Source of the DNA: an uncultured Anaerotruncus sp.
GTDB lineage: Bacteria; Bacillota; Clostridia; Oscillospirales; Ruminococcaceae
DNA: 64,000 nt
Assembly (NCBI GenBank): GCA_944385965.1
Contig: CALWZG010000003.1
Coordinates: 1 to 64,000 of the forward strand
Direction: 5' to 3'
Shown: positions 9,329-18,996 of the stretch, in pieces
Layout of the letters: each line of letters begins with the position of its first letter
Position numbering within the stretch: the first letter of the stretch is position 1
The notes under the pieces: generated by a model
Database searches by the model: none
What the model was told of the DNA's origin: nothing
What the model saw: the letters and a program-made list of their open reading frames with translations, nothing else
Program-made: the position numbers and the translations under genes

Positions 9329-9787
9329 ATGCAGAAGTTTCATTTTTCACTGGACAAAGTTCTGGAGCTGAAAAGAACGGTTCTGGACAAGGAAAAAGGG
9401 TTGTTGGCCAACCTGCGCCAGGAAGGGCAGCGAATTGAGGATGCCTTGGAGGAAGCCCATAAGGAATTCCAGGATTTGAACCATCAAATCGGTAAAAAGT
9501 CAAAGGAAGGGCTTACCGTGATTCAGCTGCGGGCCATGCAATTCGAGCTGGACCACATCCGGTACACCATTGAGCAGCTAAAACAGGACAAAATCCGCCA
9601 GGATAAATTGATTGAGAAACAGCTCCAGGTGGTATTGGAGATGTCTCAGTCGGTTTCTGGCTTAGATAAACTGAAAGAAAAGCAGTTGGAAGAATACAAC
9701 GTTATGGTGGCAAAGGCTAACGAAATGGAAGTCGCCGAGTTTGTCTCCGGAAAATTGGTCCGGCAAGGCAGCCAGAACACCTTTTAA
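9329..9787 (+). CDS. fliJ: Flagellar export protein FliJ
   Basis: 152 aa, almost entirely helical and charged, predicted to be an antiparallel coiled coil like the gamma subunit of ATP synthases, which inserts into the FliI hexamer. The start motif FSLDKVLELK is typical. It lies 17 bases after fliI. Confidence 0.9.
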   Translation: MQKFHFSLDKVLELKRTVLDKEKGLLANLRQEGQRIEDALEEAHKEFQDLNHQIGKKSKEGLTVIQLRAMQFELDHIRYTIEQLKQDKIRQDKLIEKQLQVVLEMSQSVSGLDKLKEKQLEEYNVMVAKANEMEVAEFVSGKLVRQGSQNTF

Positions 9788-9850
9788 TTTGTTGAACGCC
9801 GCCTTTGGCGGATGTTCATAGATAGTTTTATTGAAGGAGGTGAATATGAG

Positions 9851-10978
9851 ATGGATATGACAGCGGTTGCCACAGGGCAAAGTCAAGTGGTTTCCACCCA
9901 GCAAAGCCTTGTGGGCGGACAGCAGCAACAGCAGGCCTATGGTTCAGACGCGTTCGCTATGATTTTGCAGCAGATGGCCGCTGGGATGCAGGAGGAAAAC
10001 GCACAAGGCATGGACGCTCTGTTGGCGGCCAAGCTTCAGATGGACCAGGACAGCATGGAACAGAGTTCTTTGATGGGCAGTCAGTTATTGGCTGAACTTT
10101 TGGGAAACTCGGGATTCCTGATGGACTATCTGGTGGGTAATCAGCTCCCGGAGGGAATGACACAGGCGCTGCAGCAGCTTCCCAAGGATGCGGCTTTGCA
10201 GATACAGCAGTGGTTCAATCAGCAGCAATCCCAAGGAGTACCAGCGGGAGAACTGTTTGGCCAGCTGATGGAAATGGTAAAGGTTCAGGCGGATGCCCAG
10301 CAGGCCATGAATACCCAACGTTCTCCGCTGATTGTGGTGGAGCAGGGTGTAACTGACCAGGCGGCACCCCAAGCAGAGAATAAGGACAATCCAGCCCAAT
10401 TCCTGAACGCTGTGTCCGAAGCCAAAAAAGCCCTTCAGGAAGATGGGAAAAGCATTGAGAACCCAGTCCAGGCGGTGGATTTGGAGCAGCTGCAAAGGGA
10501 TGTGAACGCTGGAAAGTTTAATCAGGTGGAAGCCTCCAAGGAGAACCTGATGAACCGGGAAATCCTTTCCCAGGTGAAAACCGGCATTACTCAGAACCTT
10601 TCCATGGGTAAGAACGAGTTTGTGGTAAAGCTCAAACCGGAAGGCTTGGGTGAGATTACCGTGAAACTGGTGGAAACCGGCGGGAAGATGGCTTTGAGCA
10701 TCATGACTTCCAACGCCCATGTGGCCAGCTTGTTGAATAACAACATCAGCGAGCTGCAAAATTCCCTGCGGCAGTACAACACCGAGGTTCATGAGGTGGT
10801 AGAGCAGCAGGCTTACGCCCAGGACAGCGGTTTTCAGCAAAGCTTCGCCGAACAGCAGCAGCAGCGGCCTAATGAGCGGCGCTCCAACGGGATGGTTGGA
10901 ATGGACGCTTTCCGGCTGGAGGATGAGGAGTTTGCTCCAGAGACAGTTCTGAGTTCAGAGCTGGACACTTATATTTAA
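9851..10978 (+). CDS. fliK: Flagellar hook-length control protein FliK
   Basis: 375 aa. A Gln/Met-rich, low-complexity N-terminal ruler region is followed by the conserved hook-length domain (about residues 255-335: ELxVKLKPEGLGEITVKL-type motif, then LSIMTSNAHVASLL and LRQYN). ATG 9851 is chosen because AAGGAGGTG ends 8 bases upstream; an upstream ATG in the same frame (9812) has no ribosome site. Confidence 0.9.
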   Translation: MDMTAVATGQSQVVSTQQSLVGGQQQQQAYGSDAFAMILQQMAAGMQEENAQGMDALLAAKLQMDQDSMEQSSLMGSQLLAELLGNSGFLMDYLVGNQLPEGMTQALQQLPKDAALQIQQWFNQQQSQGVPAGELFGQLMEMVKVQADAQQAMNTQRSPLIVVEQGVTDQAAPQAENKDNPAQFLNAVSEAKKALQEDGKSIENPVQAVDLEQLQRDVNAGKFNQVEASKENLMNREILSQVKTGITQNLSMGKNEFVVKLKPEGLGEITVKLVETGGKMALSIMTSNAHVASLLNNNISELQNSLRQYNTEVHEVVEQQAYAQDSGFQQSFAEQQQQRPNERRSNGMVGMDAFRLEDEEFAPETVLSSELDTYI

Positions 10979-10999
10979 GAAAGGAGGAAAACGTACAGT

Positions 11000-11773
11000 A
11001 TGACAAGTGTACAGGCTACCGGCGGTGTAGATTACGGCGATACAATATTCACCGATAAAAAGGAGAATACAGTAACCGCGGAAGATTTTCTTCAGCTGAT
11101 GGTTGTGCAGCTCCAGAATCAGGATTTCATGAACCCGGTAGACGATACCCAATATGTAACCCAATTGGCCCAGTTTACCACCATGCAGCAGATGACAGAG
11201 CTGGCTGAGTATTCCAAACAAAGCTATGTGATGTCCCTGATTGGCAAGGAAGTGACCGCCGCCAAACAGAAAATCAGCGGTGAGCTGGATGTGACCACTG
11301 GTACCGTGGATAAAATCAGCCTTGTGGATGGAGAGTACGAAATTTACATTGGCGATAAATCTTATAATCTTTCACAGATTATGGAGATTGGCAAGGACAG
11401 CAGCGCCAGCTCAGGCAATTCTGATGGCGGTATGGATGATAAAGGATTCCTGCTTTCCCTGATGGGCCAGACTGTAACCGTCAAAAATGACGATTTAGAG
11501 GTCACCGGTGTGGTGGAAATGGTTCAGATGGAAAATGGAAAAATTATGGTAAACGGAGATTGGTATACCATAGATTCTTTGGTGTCTGTGGGAAAAGAAT
11601 CCGAGGATTCCGATGATGAGAATGAGGATTCCGGGTCGGTAGAAGATGTGGAAAAACCTGGTGACACAGACAATACGGAGGATACCAGCGGCACAGAAGG
11701 CTCACAGGAAACTACCGGGAGCGGAACCGATTCTGGCGATACCAGTTCCACCGACAGCGGCGTTACGGGGTAA
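11000..11773 (+). CDS. flgD: Flagellar hook assembly (cap) protein FlgD
   Basis: 257 aa scaffold for hook polymerisation. The N-terminal FlgD motif is intact (DFLQLMVVQLQNQDFMNP, then QLAQFTTMQQM). The middle contains the GKEVTA and LVDGEYEI elements, partly duplicated. The last 65 or so residues are an acidic Ser/Thr/Gly/Glu/Asp-rich tail, likely disordered and not part of the usual family. Confidence 0.92.
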   Translation: MTSVQATGGVDYGDTIFTDKKENTVTAEDFLQLMVVQLQNQDFMNPVDDTQYVTQLAQFTTMQQMTELAEYSKQSYVMSLIGKEVTAAKQKISGELDVTTGTVDKISLVDGEYEIYIGDKSYNLSQIMEIGKDSSASSGNSDGGMDDKGFLLSLMGQTVTVKNDDLEVTGVVEMVQMENGKIMVNGDWYTIDSLVSVGKESEDSDDENEDSGSVEDVEKPGDTDNTEDTSGTEGSQETTGSGTDSGDTSSTDSGVTG

Positions 11774-11779
11774 TGACAG

Positions 11780-12172
11780 ATGGAAAAGTTGTGTTTTAAC
11801 CGGCCGATTGTAACAGGACTTCCGTCCATTGGTCAGGGTTCCCAAGCTTCCAAGCCAAAGGATGGGGCGCAAGGCCAGTCCTTTCAGGACATTTTAAAGG
11901 ATACCATATCTTCTCAGGAGAACATCACCTTCACCAAGCACGCGGCCCAGCGGGTTTTGCAGCGGGGGATTGAGATTTCCCCTTCCAGTATGGAGCGCTT
12001 AAGTCAGGGGATGCGTCTGGCGGAGGCCAAGGGGTTGAATGATACCTTGATTTTAGTGGACAGCACAGCCTTTGTGGTGAATGTGAAGTCCAATAAGGTT
12101 ATCACAACTGTCCAAAATGATGAACTTATGGGAAATGTGTTTACCAACATTGACGGTACCGTAATTATATAG
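11780..12172 (+). CDS. Flagellar operon protein (TIGR02530 type)
   Basis: 130 aa. It matches the small protein found between flgD and flgE in many Firmicutes. The family core HAAQRVLQRGIEIS, MRLAEAKGLNDTLILVD and AFVVNVKSNKVITTV is present. Function is not established; the fixed position next to hook genes suggests a role in hook assembly or its timing. Confidence 0.88.
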   Translation: MEKLCFNRPIVTGLPSIGQGSQASKPKDGAQGQSFQDILKDTISSQENITFTKHAAQRVLQRGIEISPSSMERLSQGMRLAEAKGLNDTLILVDSTAFVVNVKSNKVITTVQNDELMGNVFTNIDGTVII

Positions 12173-12252
12173 CCGGACCTCTTTTGGAGGCTATACCAGG
12201 CCCAGACTGATTGACGGGCCTGGACGGGACCAGAAAAGGAGATTCAATAGCA

Positions 12253-13941
12253 ATGGTAAGATCACTTTATTCTGGCGTAGGTGGGATGAAAGCCCACCAG
12301 ACAAGACTGGATGTTATCGGAAATAACATCGCCAATGTAAACACCATTGGATTTAAAAGCAGTTCGGTCACCTTCCGTGACCTGTACTACCAATCCATGC
12401 GGGGAGCGGCGGCTGGTGACAGCACCAAAGGCGGCGTGAACCCCTCCATGGTAGGTTATGGTTCCCAGCTGGGAAGCATCGACCTGAATATGGCCCAATC
12501 CGCCAGTTCCGCCACAGGCAACGCCTGGGACGTTTCCATCGGTGGTGAGGGATTTCTTCAGGTGCAGGATTCGGATGGAAATATCTATTATACCAGAGCC
12601 GGTAAGCTGGGCTATGACGCCAATGGCTATCTGGTGGACAGCAATGGTAACTTCGTTCTGGGTACCAACGCGGTGGATAACAGCGTGGTAGGCCAGCAGC
12701 CGGGCAGCCAGCGCATCAAGATGACCGTTCCCTCCCTGAACCCCACAAAGGCCAGTGGAACCCTGACCGCCAGCGGCATCGTGTACACCATGACCGCAGG
12801 TACAGAGAGTGAGGAAGGCAACGTTACCTTCAACCTGGCTACCAAGGAACTGCCCATCGGCCAGAAGGCTTCCGCTGTGGTAGGTTCCGGCGGTATCACC
12901 GTCTATCTGAACAGCAAGGAGACCTTCACCAGCCTGGACGACCTTAATACCGCCATCAATGACGCTATTACCACTGCTAACGGCAACAAGGCTCATCCTG
13001 GCGGCCCCTTCACCATTTCCTCTGATAAGGATGTGGATTTTGGTACCGGTCTCACTGGCGCCCAGATTGTAAATACCGCTGGCGGTGCTGATTTGGGTAC
13101 CATCACCATGGGCGGCAATGGAACCGCTTTCAATGACTTGGGCTTCACCATCAGTGAAATCGGAGAAGGCTTTACCGCTGGTGACTTTACCCCCAGCACA
13201 GGAACTCCCACCGCTGCCACAACCTTTGCGGTCACTGACTCTTATGATGCTGCCAGTGGAGTTCATACCTATACAGTCACCATGACAGTGAATAATCAGG
13301 CTTACACTGGTACCATCACCAGTGACCAGCTGGGAGATGGAGGCACCAAGCTGTACCTGAAGCGTGCCGGCGGAGCAGTAGGTGATACCATCACTCTGAA
13401 CTGCCCCTCTCAGGCTGGACTGATTAAACAATCCACAACCCCTGACGCAGATGGCAGCGCCCAATTGACCTTTACCTCTAAATTGACCGGTGGCGCGGCA
13501 ACCCCCAGCACCCCCTCCAAGAACCTGGGTCTGGGAAGCCAGGGCTTCAAGCTGGAAAACGGAACCGCAGGCGGCCCTCAGACCATTGAGGATGTCAGCG
13601 GCCTGAAGATTGGAGCGGACGGCGTTATTTCCGCTGTTCATGCGGGCAAGCTCATCGAGCTGGGCCGGATTGATTTGGCCACCTTTATGAACCCCAACGG
13701 TTTGGAGCAGGTTGGAAGCACCTACTTCTCCGCAACCGCTAACTCTGGTGACCCCAGCATTGGAGTGCCAGGCTCTGACGGAACAGGCCCTCTGGCCAGC
13801 TCCACCCTGGAGATGTCCAACGTAGACCTGTCTCAAGAGTTCGCGGATATGATTACCACCCAGAGAGGCTTCCAGGCCAACTCCAGAATGATCACTGTCA
13901 GTGATACCTTGTTGGAGGAATTGATTAACCTGAAGCGGTAA
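12253..13941 (+). CDS. flgE: Flagellar hook protein FlgE
   Basis: 562 aa, longer than the roughly 400 aa of enteric FlgE; the extra length is in surface-exposed central domains rich in Gly, Thr and Ala. N- and C-terminal D0/D1 motifs are intact (NNIANVNTIGFK at the start, NVDLSQEFADMITTQRGFQANSR at the end). The ATG at 12253 has AAAAGGAG upstream; an in-frame ATG at 12211 lacks one. Confidence 0.95.
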   Translation: MVRSLYSGVGGMKAHQTRLDVIGNNIANVNTIGFKSSSVTFRDLYYQSMRGAAAGDSTKGGVNPSMVGYGSQLGSIDLNMAQSASSATGNAWDVSIGGEGFLQVQDSDGNIYYTRAGKLGYDANGYLVDSNGNFVLGTNAVDNSVVGQQPGSQRIKMTVPSLNPTKASGTLTASGIVYTMTAGTESEEGNVTFNLATKELPIGQKASAVVGSGGITVYLNSKETFTSLDDLNTAINDAITTANGNKAHPGGPFTISSDKDVDFGTGLTGAQIVNTAGGADLGTITMGGNGTAFNDLGFTISEIGEGFTAGDFTPSTGTPTAATTFAVTDSYDAASGVHTYTVTMTVNNQAYTGTITSDQLGDGGTKLYLKRAGGAVGDTITLNCPSQAGLIKQSTTPDADGSAQLTFTSKLTGGAATPSTPSKNLGLGSQGFKLENGTAGGPQTIEDVSGLKIGADGVISAVHAGKLIELGRIDLATFMNPNGLEQVGSTYFSATANSGDPSIGVPGSDGTGPLASSTLEMSNVDLSQEFADMITTQRGFQANSRMITVSDTLLEELINLKR

Positions 13942-13950
13942 TAAATAAAA

Positions 13951-14018
13951 ATAGCGGCAAGGCCCGGGCTTTGCCGCTATCATAAGAGGCCCAGGAGTCT
14001 GGACCTCTTATGATAGCG
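13951..14018 (+). other. Two overlapping, mutually exclusive hairpins between flgE and flbD
   Basis: Hairpin A pairs ATAGCGGCAA (13951-13960) with TTGCCGCTAT (13971-13980). Hairpin B pairs CGCTATCATAAGAGG (13975-13989) with CCTCTTATGATAGCG (14004-14018), with an inner CCAG/CTGG stem. They share bases 13975-13980, so only one can form fully. No T run follows either, so they are not simple terminators. They may stabilise, process or attenuate the transcript between the hook gene and the motor genes. Confidence 0.75.
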
Positions 14019-14051
14019 TTTGCTAGAAATAGAGAAAAGAGAGGTGTCTTT

Positions 14052-14261
14052 ATGATCCTTTTAACCAAGATATCTGGTGAAGAGTTCGCTTTAAACTGTG
14101 ACCTGATCGAAACCATCCATGAACGTCCAGATACTACGATCCATTTGACCGATGGGAAAATTTATCTTGTGCGGGAAAGTATGGATGAGGTTATTAAACG
14201 AGCAACCGCGTATCATAAAGAGGTTTTTAGTGGAATTTTGAACAACCACTATGGACTTTAA
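14052..14261 (+). CDS. flbD: Flagellar protein FlbD
   Basis: 69 aa small protein usually found between flgE and motA in Firmicutes. The start MILLTKISGEEFALNCDLIETI and the TDGKIYLV strand are diagnostic. The ATG at 14052 is taken because GAGAGGTG precedes it; an in-frame ATG at 14010 lies inside the upstream hairpin. Linked to swarming in Bacillus (SwrD); biochemical role is limited to helping torque. Confidence 0.9.
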   Translation: MILLTKISGEEFALNCDLIETIHERPDTTIHLTDGKIYLVRESMDEVIKRATAYHKEVFSGILNNHYGL

Positions 14262-14277
14262 ATGAGGTGTAATAAAA

Positions 14278-15156
14278 ATGGCTGGAAAAAAAGGTGAAAA
14301 GAAAGCATCTTCAAGCAGTTTTGACATCATGTCCGCGTTTGGCTGGATTGCGGGAATCGCATTGGTGATTTTAGGTATCGCAGTCGTTATGCCAGACCCG
14401 GAAACAAACACAACTTTTCATTTTGAGTTTGATAAATTAAGTGGATTTGTGGACATCCCAAGTATTTTCATTGTTTTGGGTGGAACCTTCGCTGCTCAGA
14501 TGGTGTCCTATCCTTTAAGCTATTTCGCGAAAATTCCCCATCATCTTAAAATTATTCTTTTACCCACCAAATTTGACCCCAGAGAATATATTACCCAAAT
14601 TGTTGATTTAGCCAAGGTGGCTAGAAGCGAAGGTATCTTGGCCTTGCAGGATCGAGTCAATGATATCAATGACCTGTTTTTCCAAAACAGTCTGAACATG
14701 GTCATTGACGCGGTGGATGCGGAAAAGGTCAAGATTATGATGGAAACAGAATTGGATTATCTGGATGAGCGGCATGCCCAGGACAGAAACTTTTACGCCA
14801 GAGCGTCCGCCTATGCACCTGCCTTTGGTATGATTGGTACCTTGATTGGATTGGTAAACCTGTTGGGCAGCTTGGAGGACCCAGATGCCATCGCTCCCGC
14901 CATGGCGGTAGCCTTGATTACTACCTTCTACGGAAGTATGCTTTCCAATCTGGTGTTCGCGCCTATTTCCAATAAGCTGAAGGTTCGTCACGAGGAAGAA
15001 TACCTGTGCAAAATGATTGTGAGTGAAGGTGTTCAGGCCATTCAAGCGGGTGACAGCCCAAAATTTATTGAGGAAAAGCTTACCCAACTGCTTCCCAGCA
15101 GAATGATGCAGGCGATGGGCGAGGAGCCTAAAGGCAAAAAAGGTAAAAAGAAATAA
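14278..15156 (+). CDS. motA: Flagellar motor stator protein MotA
   Basis: 292 aa with four membrane helices (around residues 20-40, 55-75, 180-200 and 210-235) that form the ion channel with MotB. The cytoplasmic loop contains the conserved charged region that contacts FliG. The helix motif PAFGMIGTLIGLVNLL is typical. The Lys-rich C-terminal tail is a normal variant. Confidence 0.94.
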   Translation: MAGKKGEKKASSSSFDIMSAFGWIAGIALVILGIAVVMPDPETNTTFHFEFDKLSGFVDIPSIFIVLGGTFAAQMVSYPLSYFAKIPHHLKIILLPTKFDPREYITQIVDLAKVARSEGILALQDRVNDINDLFFQNSLNMVIDAVDAEKVKIMMETELDYLDERHAQDRNFYARASAYAPAFGMIGTLIGLVNLLGSLEDPDAIAPAMAVALITTFYGSMLSNLVFAPISNKLKVRHEEEYLCKMIVSEGVQAIQAGDSPKFIEEKLTQLLPSRMMQAMGEEPKGKKGKKK

Positions 15157-15186
15157 TTTGAGAATGTTCCGACAGGAGGTGGGATA

Positions 15187-16227
15187 ATGGCCAAGAAAAA
15201 AGGTGAGGACGAGCCTTGTGGAAACTGGATGGATACATACGGTGATATGGTAACCTTGCTTCTAACCTTCTTTGTGCTATTGTTTAGTATGTCCAGTGTC
15301 AGTGAGGAAAAGTTTGCTACCTTGGTGCGGGCTTTTACATCTGCTGAGCCAGATACAATCAATGTGATTTTTGACCAGAGCAACAATCAGGATGGGATGG
15401 AATTCCCCACAAATCGGGGTGATAATCCCCCTTCTGATGATACATTGGCCAACACGTCTTTGGAAGAACTGGAACAGCTGGTTCCAAACTCGTTTGATGA
15501 GTTGTACCTGCTGCTGAAAACATATGTTGAAAAATCCGGTATGGAATCTTCAGTACAGGTCTCCCGACAGGGGGATGGAAGTGTGTTCATTCGTTTTGAG
15601 GATAATGTGTTCTTTAATCCGGACAGCGATGTTATCCGTACCTCCTCAGAGCCTTTATTGGACTTTTTAGGCAATTGTCTGAAAAGTGTGGAGGACCAGA
15701 TACTGACCGTAAATATCAATGGGCATACTGCCGATCCAGGAATCGCTAATTATCATGTATCCGACTGGCGGCTTTCCAGTGAACGGGCCTCCAGTGTGGC
15801 TATTTATTTGGAGGAAAAAAAGGGATTTGACCCTAAAAAACTGCTGCCGATTGGGTATGGAAAAAATTATCCCATTGCCCCCAATGACACAGCGGAGGGA
15901 AGAAGACAAAACCGCCGGGTGGATATGCTGATTTTAAGTAAGGACAGCTCTTTGTCTGACCAAGAGATTTTGCAGTCTATTTTGGAGGGAACCTTTAATC
16001 CCAATGAATACCCAGAGCAAGGAACGCTGAGTGATGTGTTGGTTCCTGAAGGAACGTCATCTGAGGAAGCACTTCCAGCCCAGACAGCTTCTTCTCAGGA
16101 GCAGACATCGGACCAGATCGCTCCGCTTGACGCTGGTACCACCGGGGAGCCGGGAACTTCTGTAACGCCGCAGCTGAGTCCTCCACCCAGCAGCGTTGAG
16201 GTAACATCCCCTTACCAAGAGCCGTAA
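15187..16227 (+). CDS. motB: Flagellar motor stator protein MotB
   Basis: 346 aa. One N-terminal transmembrane helix carries the ion-binding Asp in WMDTYGDMVTLL. A periplasmic-side OmpA-like domain (about residues 130-250) has the peptidoglycan-binding pattern NGHTAD, LSSERASSV and GRRQNRRVD. The last 80 residues are a Ser/Pro/Thr/Glu-rich tail with no family counterpart. fliM follows directly, leaving no room for fliL. Confidence 0.94.
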   Translation: MAKKKGEDEPCGNWMDTYGDMVTLLLTFFVLLFSMSSVSEEKFATLVRAFTSAEPDTINVIFDQSNNQDGMEFPTNRGDNPPSDDTLANTSLEELEQLVPNSFDELYLLLKTYVEKSGMESSVQVSRQGDGSVFIRFEDNVFFNPDSDVIRTSSEPLLDFLGNCLKSVEDQILTVNINGHTADPGIANYHVSDWRLSSERASSVAIYLEEKKGFDPKKLLPIGYGKNYPIAPNDTAEGRRQNRRVDMLILSKDSSLSDQEILQSILEGTFNPNEYPEQGTLSDVLVPEGTSSEEALPAQTASSQEQTSDQIAPLDAGTTGEPGTSVTPQLSPPPSSVEVTSPYQEP

Positions 16228-16267
16228 GGCTTGGAGAATCTATCTGGTCAAGGAGTGAGAAAAATAC

Positions 16268-17278
16268 ATGTCAGAAAAACTGACACAGGCGCAGATAGAC
16301 GCCTTGCTGGGGCAGTTGAACTCTGGCGGATTGAACAAGGCTGACGACAGCAAAAAAATTAAAAAATATGATTTTAAATCTCCGAAAAAGTTTACCAAAG
16401 AGCAGCTTCGTGCGTTGGATAGCCTGCACGAGAACTTTTCAAGAATGTTGTCCTCCTACCTTTCTGGTGTGCTGCGGGTGTTCTGTGAGGTAACTGTACT
16501 GTCCATTGAGGAGCAGCGGTATTTTGAGTATAACAACGCGTTGCCGGACAACGCCTTGATTGGTATGGTGGATTTCCGTCCCCAGAACAAGCGGTACAGC
16601 GAGGGCATTTTCCTGTTGGATATGTCTGTCCCTTTGGGGTATTTCATGATCGACCGGCTTTTGGGAGGAAATGGTTCCTGCTATAATTTGAATCGGGATT
16701 TTACTGAAATTGAAATCGCTATTTTGACAAACACCTTCCAAAAGGTGGTAGATCGGCTTCAAAATTCCTGGAGCAACTATTTGGAGGCGGAGTTCACGCT
16801 TTCGGAAATCGAGACAAACGCCCGCCTGCTGCAAGCTCTGGCGCCCGAGGATATTGTGGTTATCGTAATGCTGGATGTGAAGATCAAGGATATCTCCGGT
16901 AACATGAGCATCTGTATCCCCGCGGAGATTTTGGAAGAAATCATTGCCACACTGGGAATTAAATATACCAGGACCTCCAAGCGCCAGTCGTCTGAGGATG
17001 AGATGGAACGCCGGCAGATGATCTTTGAGGAGCTGCTGGACAGCGATCTGGAGGTAAAAGCCATTTTGGATCAGGCGGAGCTTACCTTGCAGGATATCCT
17101 GCAGCTGCAGGTTTCTGATATTATTCCGCTTAATAAGAGCATTTATGGTGATATACAGGTAGCCATAGACGGAATTCCATGGTATAATGCAAAATTAGGG
17201 GAAGTTAAAAGCAAAAAAGCGGTCAAACTTGAAGACCTGATCGATGAGGACCGAGGGGAGAAGCGATATGTCAGATGA
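16268..17278 (+). CDS. fliM: Flagellar motor switch protein FliM
   Basis: 336 aa C-ring protein. The N-terminal LTQAQIDALL peptide is the CheY-phosphate binding motif; a middle CheC-like domain and a C-terminal SpoA domain (LTLQDILQLQVSDIIPL and after) follow. Its last bases overlap fliY. Confidence 0.95.
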   Translation: MSEKLTQAQIDALLGQLNSGGLNKADDSKKIKKYDFKSPKKFTKEQLRALDSLHENFSRMLSSYLSGVLRVFCEVTVLSIEEQRYFEYNNALPDNALIGMVDFRPQNKRYSEGIFLLDMSVPLGYFMIDRLLGGNGSCYNLNRDFTEIEIAILTNTFQKVVDRLQNSWSNYLEAEFTLSEIETNARLLQALAPEDIVVIVMLDVKIKDISGNMSICIPAEILEEIIATLGIKYTRTSKRQSSEDEMERRQMIFEELLDSDLEVKAILDQAELTLQDILQLQVSDIIPLNKSIYGDIQVAIDGIPWYNAKLGEVKSKKAVKLEDLIDEDRGEKRYVR

Positions 17279-18572
17279 AAAAAGAGTGCTTTCCAGCACG
17301 GAGATTGATGCCTTAGGCGAAGTGCTGAATATAAGCATGGGGTCGGCTGCCACAGCCATTTCCAGCATTTTGGATAAGCAGGTGTCGATCACCACGCCTA
17401 AGGTGGAAGTCCAGAAGTTCCACGATGTCAGCTACGCGGCGCTGGAGCCTGCACTATTGGTAAAGATTGAGTATGTGGAAGGAATTTCCGGCTCCAATGT
17501 TATGGTGTTCCGCCAGTCGGATATGCAGGTCATCCTGAATCTGATGATGGGTGTAGAGGATGAGCCATCAGATGATTTTGTTTTTGATGAGATGAGCATG
17601 AGCGCCGCCTGCGAGCTGATGAATCAGATGATGGGCGCATCCGCCACAGCCCTGTCCAATTTTTTGGGTAAACCGGTAAATATCTCTACCCCTCAGGCAT
17701 TTCCCATGGATGATGAGCATACCTTTGAGGGAAGTTTGGGATTGCAGGCGGAGGAAAACATTGTTTCTGTTTCCTTTGATATTGATATTACCAACATCAT
17801 GCGCAGTGAGTTTATCAGTGTTATGACCTGCCAGCTGGCGGGTGAACTGGTGGATCAGATCATGCCCAGTGAGGAAGAAGCCGTTCCCATCCCGGCTGAA
17901 CCGCAGCCGATGGAAGCGGCTCAAAGCCCAGCTGCCCCAGAGCCATCTATGCCTCAGCAGCCGGCCAGCGCCGCAGGTCCTTCCGCTCAGGCTTATGGCA
18001 TGCCTCCCCAGAATCCCCAAATGTCTGGTCAGCCCCCTCAGATGCCGCAAGCTCAAATGCCTCCCCAGGGTGGATATCCTGGTTATCCAGGGATGATGCC
18101 CGGCTACCCGCCTGAATGGCAGCAAGCTATGCAGCAGGGTATGATGATGCCGCCGCCTTATTGGGGGTATCCCCCTTATGGATATCCTCCGGCTCAGGAG
18201 CAGAACAAGCCTCATTCGGTCATTAAGTCCGAAGTGAGCGTTCAGACACCCAAGTTCCCCAGCTTCGCGGGACAGGGTGTGCCAGCCGGCAACGGAAATA
18301 CCTCCAATATGGACCTGATGATGAATGTTCCTTTGAACATTTCGGTGGAGATTGGACGCACCCGTAAAAAAATCCGTGAGATTATGGACTTCACCCAGGG
18401 AACCGTCATTGACTTGGAAAAACAGGCGGGCGCCCCAGTGGATATTGTGGTGAATGGCCAACTGATTGCCCGCGGTGATGTGGTCGTGGTAGACGATAAC
18501 TTCGCGGTGCGGGTCACAGAAATTGTCAAAACCCAGGAGTTACTGGACTCTCTGGAAAAAGAAATAAATTAA
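17268..18572 (+). CDS. fliY: Flagellar motor switch phosphatase FliY (FliN-type SpoA domain)
   Basis: 434 aa. Residues 10-195 form a CheC-like domain with both active-site pairs intact (EVLN in the first half, ELMN in the second), so it should dephosphorylate CheY-P at the switch. Residues 340-434 are a FliN-like SpoA domain. Between them lies about 120 residues rich in Pro, Gln, Met, Gly and Tyr with almost no charge, much longer than a usual linker. ATG 17268 follows GGGGAG by 7 bases and overlaps fliM. Confidence 0.93.
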   Translation: MSDEKRVLSSTEIDALGEVLNISMGSAATAISSILDKQVSITTPKVEVQKFHDVSYAALEPALLVKIEYVEGISGSNVMVFRQSDMQVILNLMMGVEDEPSDDFVFDEMSMSAACELMNQMMGASATALSNFLGKPVNISTPQAFPMDDEHTFEGSLGLQAEENIVSVSFDIDITNIMRSEFISVMTCQLAGELVDQIMPSEEEAVPIPAEPQPMEAAQSPAAPEPSMPQQPASAAGPSAQAYGMPPQNPQMSGQPPQMPQAQMPPQGGYPGYPGMMPGYPPEWQQAMQQGMMMPPPYWGYPPYGYPPAQEQNKPHSVIKSEVSVQTPKFPSFAGQGVPAGNGNTSNMDLMMNVPLNISVEIGRTRKKIREIMDFTQGTVIDLEKQAGAPVDIVVNGQLIARGDVVVVDDNFAVRVTEIVKTQELLDSLEKEIN

Positions 18573-18602
18573 AGTATATTACATCAGCGAAGGAGAATAC
18601 CG

Positions 18603-18965
18603 ATGAGTAAAAAAATCATGCTTGTGGATGACGCTGCTTTCATGAGAATGACCATTAAGAATTGCCTGACCAAAGCTGGGTATGACAACATTGTGGAAGC
18701 CTCTGACGGTCAGATCGCCTGCGAAACTTATAAGCAGGAGAAACCAGATTTGGTAATTATGGACATCACCATGCCCAATATGGATGGCATTCAGGCTCTT
18801 CAGGCAATTAAAAGCCTTGATCCTAACGCCAATGTAGTTATGTGTTCCGCTATGGGACAGGAAGCGATGGTGCTGGAGGCCATTACCCTGGGTGCCCGTG
18901 ATTTTATTGTAAAACCCTTTAAACCAGACCGAATCCTGCAAACCGTAGCCAAGATCATCGGCTGA
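18603..18965 (+). CDS. cheY: Chemotaxis response regulator CheY
   Basis: 120 aa single receiver domain. The acidic pocket (VDDAAFMR), phosphoacceptor Asp (VIMDITMPNMDG), Thr/Ser switch position (CSAMGQ) and Lys (FIVKPF) are all present. It lies between fliY and fliO, the usual clostridial position, next to its phosphatase. Confidence 0.96.
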   Translation: MSKKIMLVDDAAFMRMTIKNCLTKAGYDNIVEASDGQIACETYKQEKPDLVIMDITMPNMDGIQALQAIKSLDPNANVVMCSAMGQEAMVLEAITLGARDFIVKPFKPDRILQTVAKIIG

Positions 18966-18996
18966 TGCTCTTTGGCTTTGGAGAGGAGGGATAGCC

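Noticed and set aside
12262..13983. Long open frame on the - strand under flgE
   Set aside because: It is the complement of a certain hook protein gene and shows no family features.
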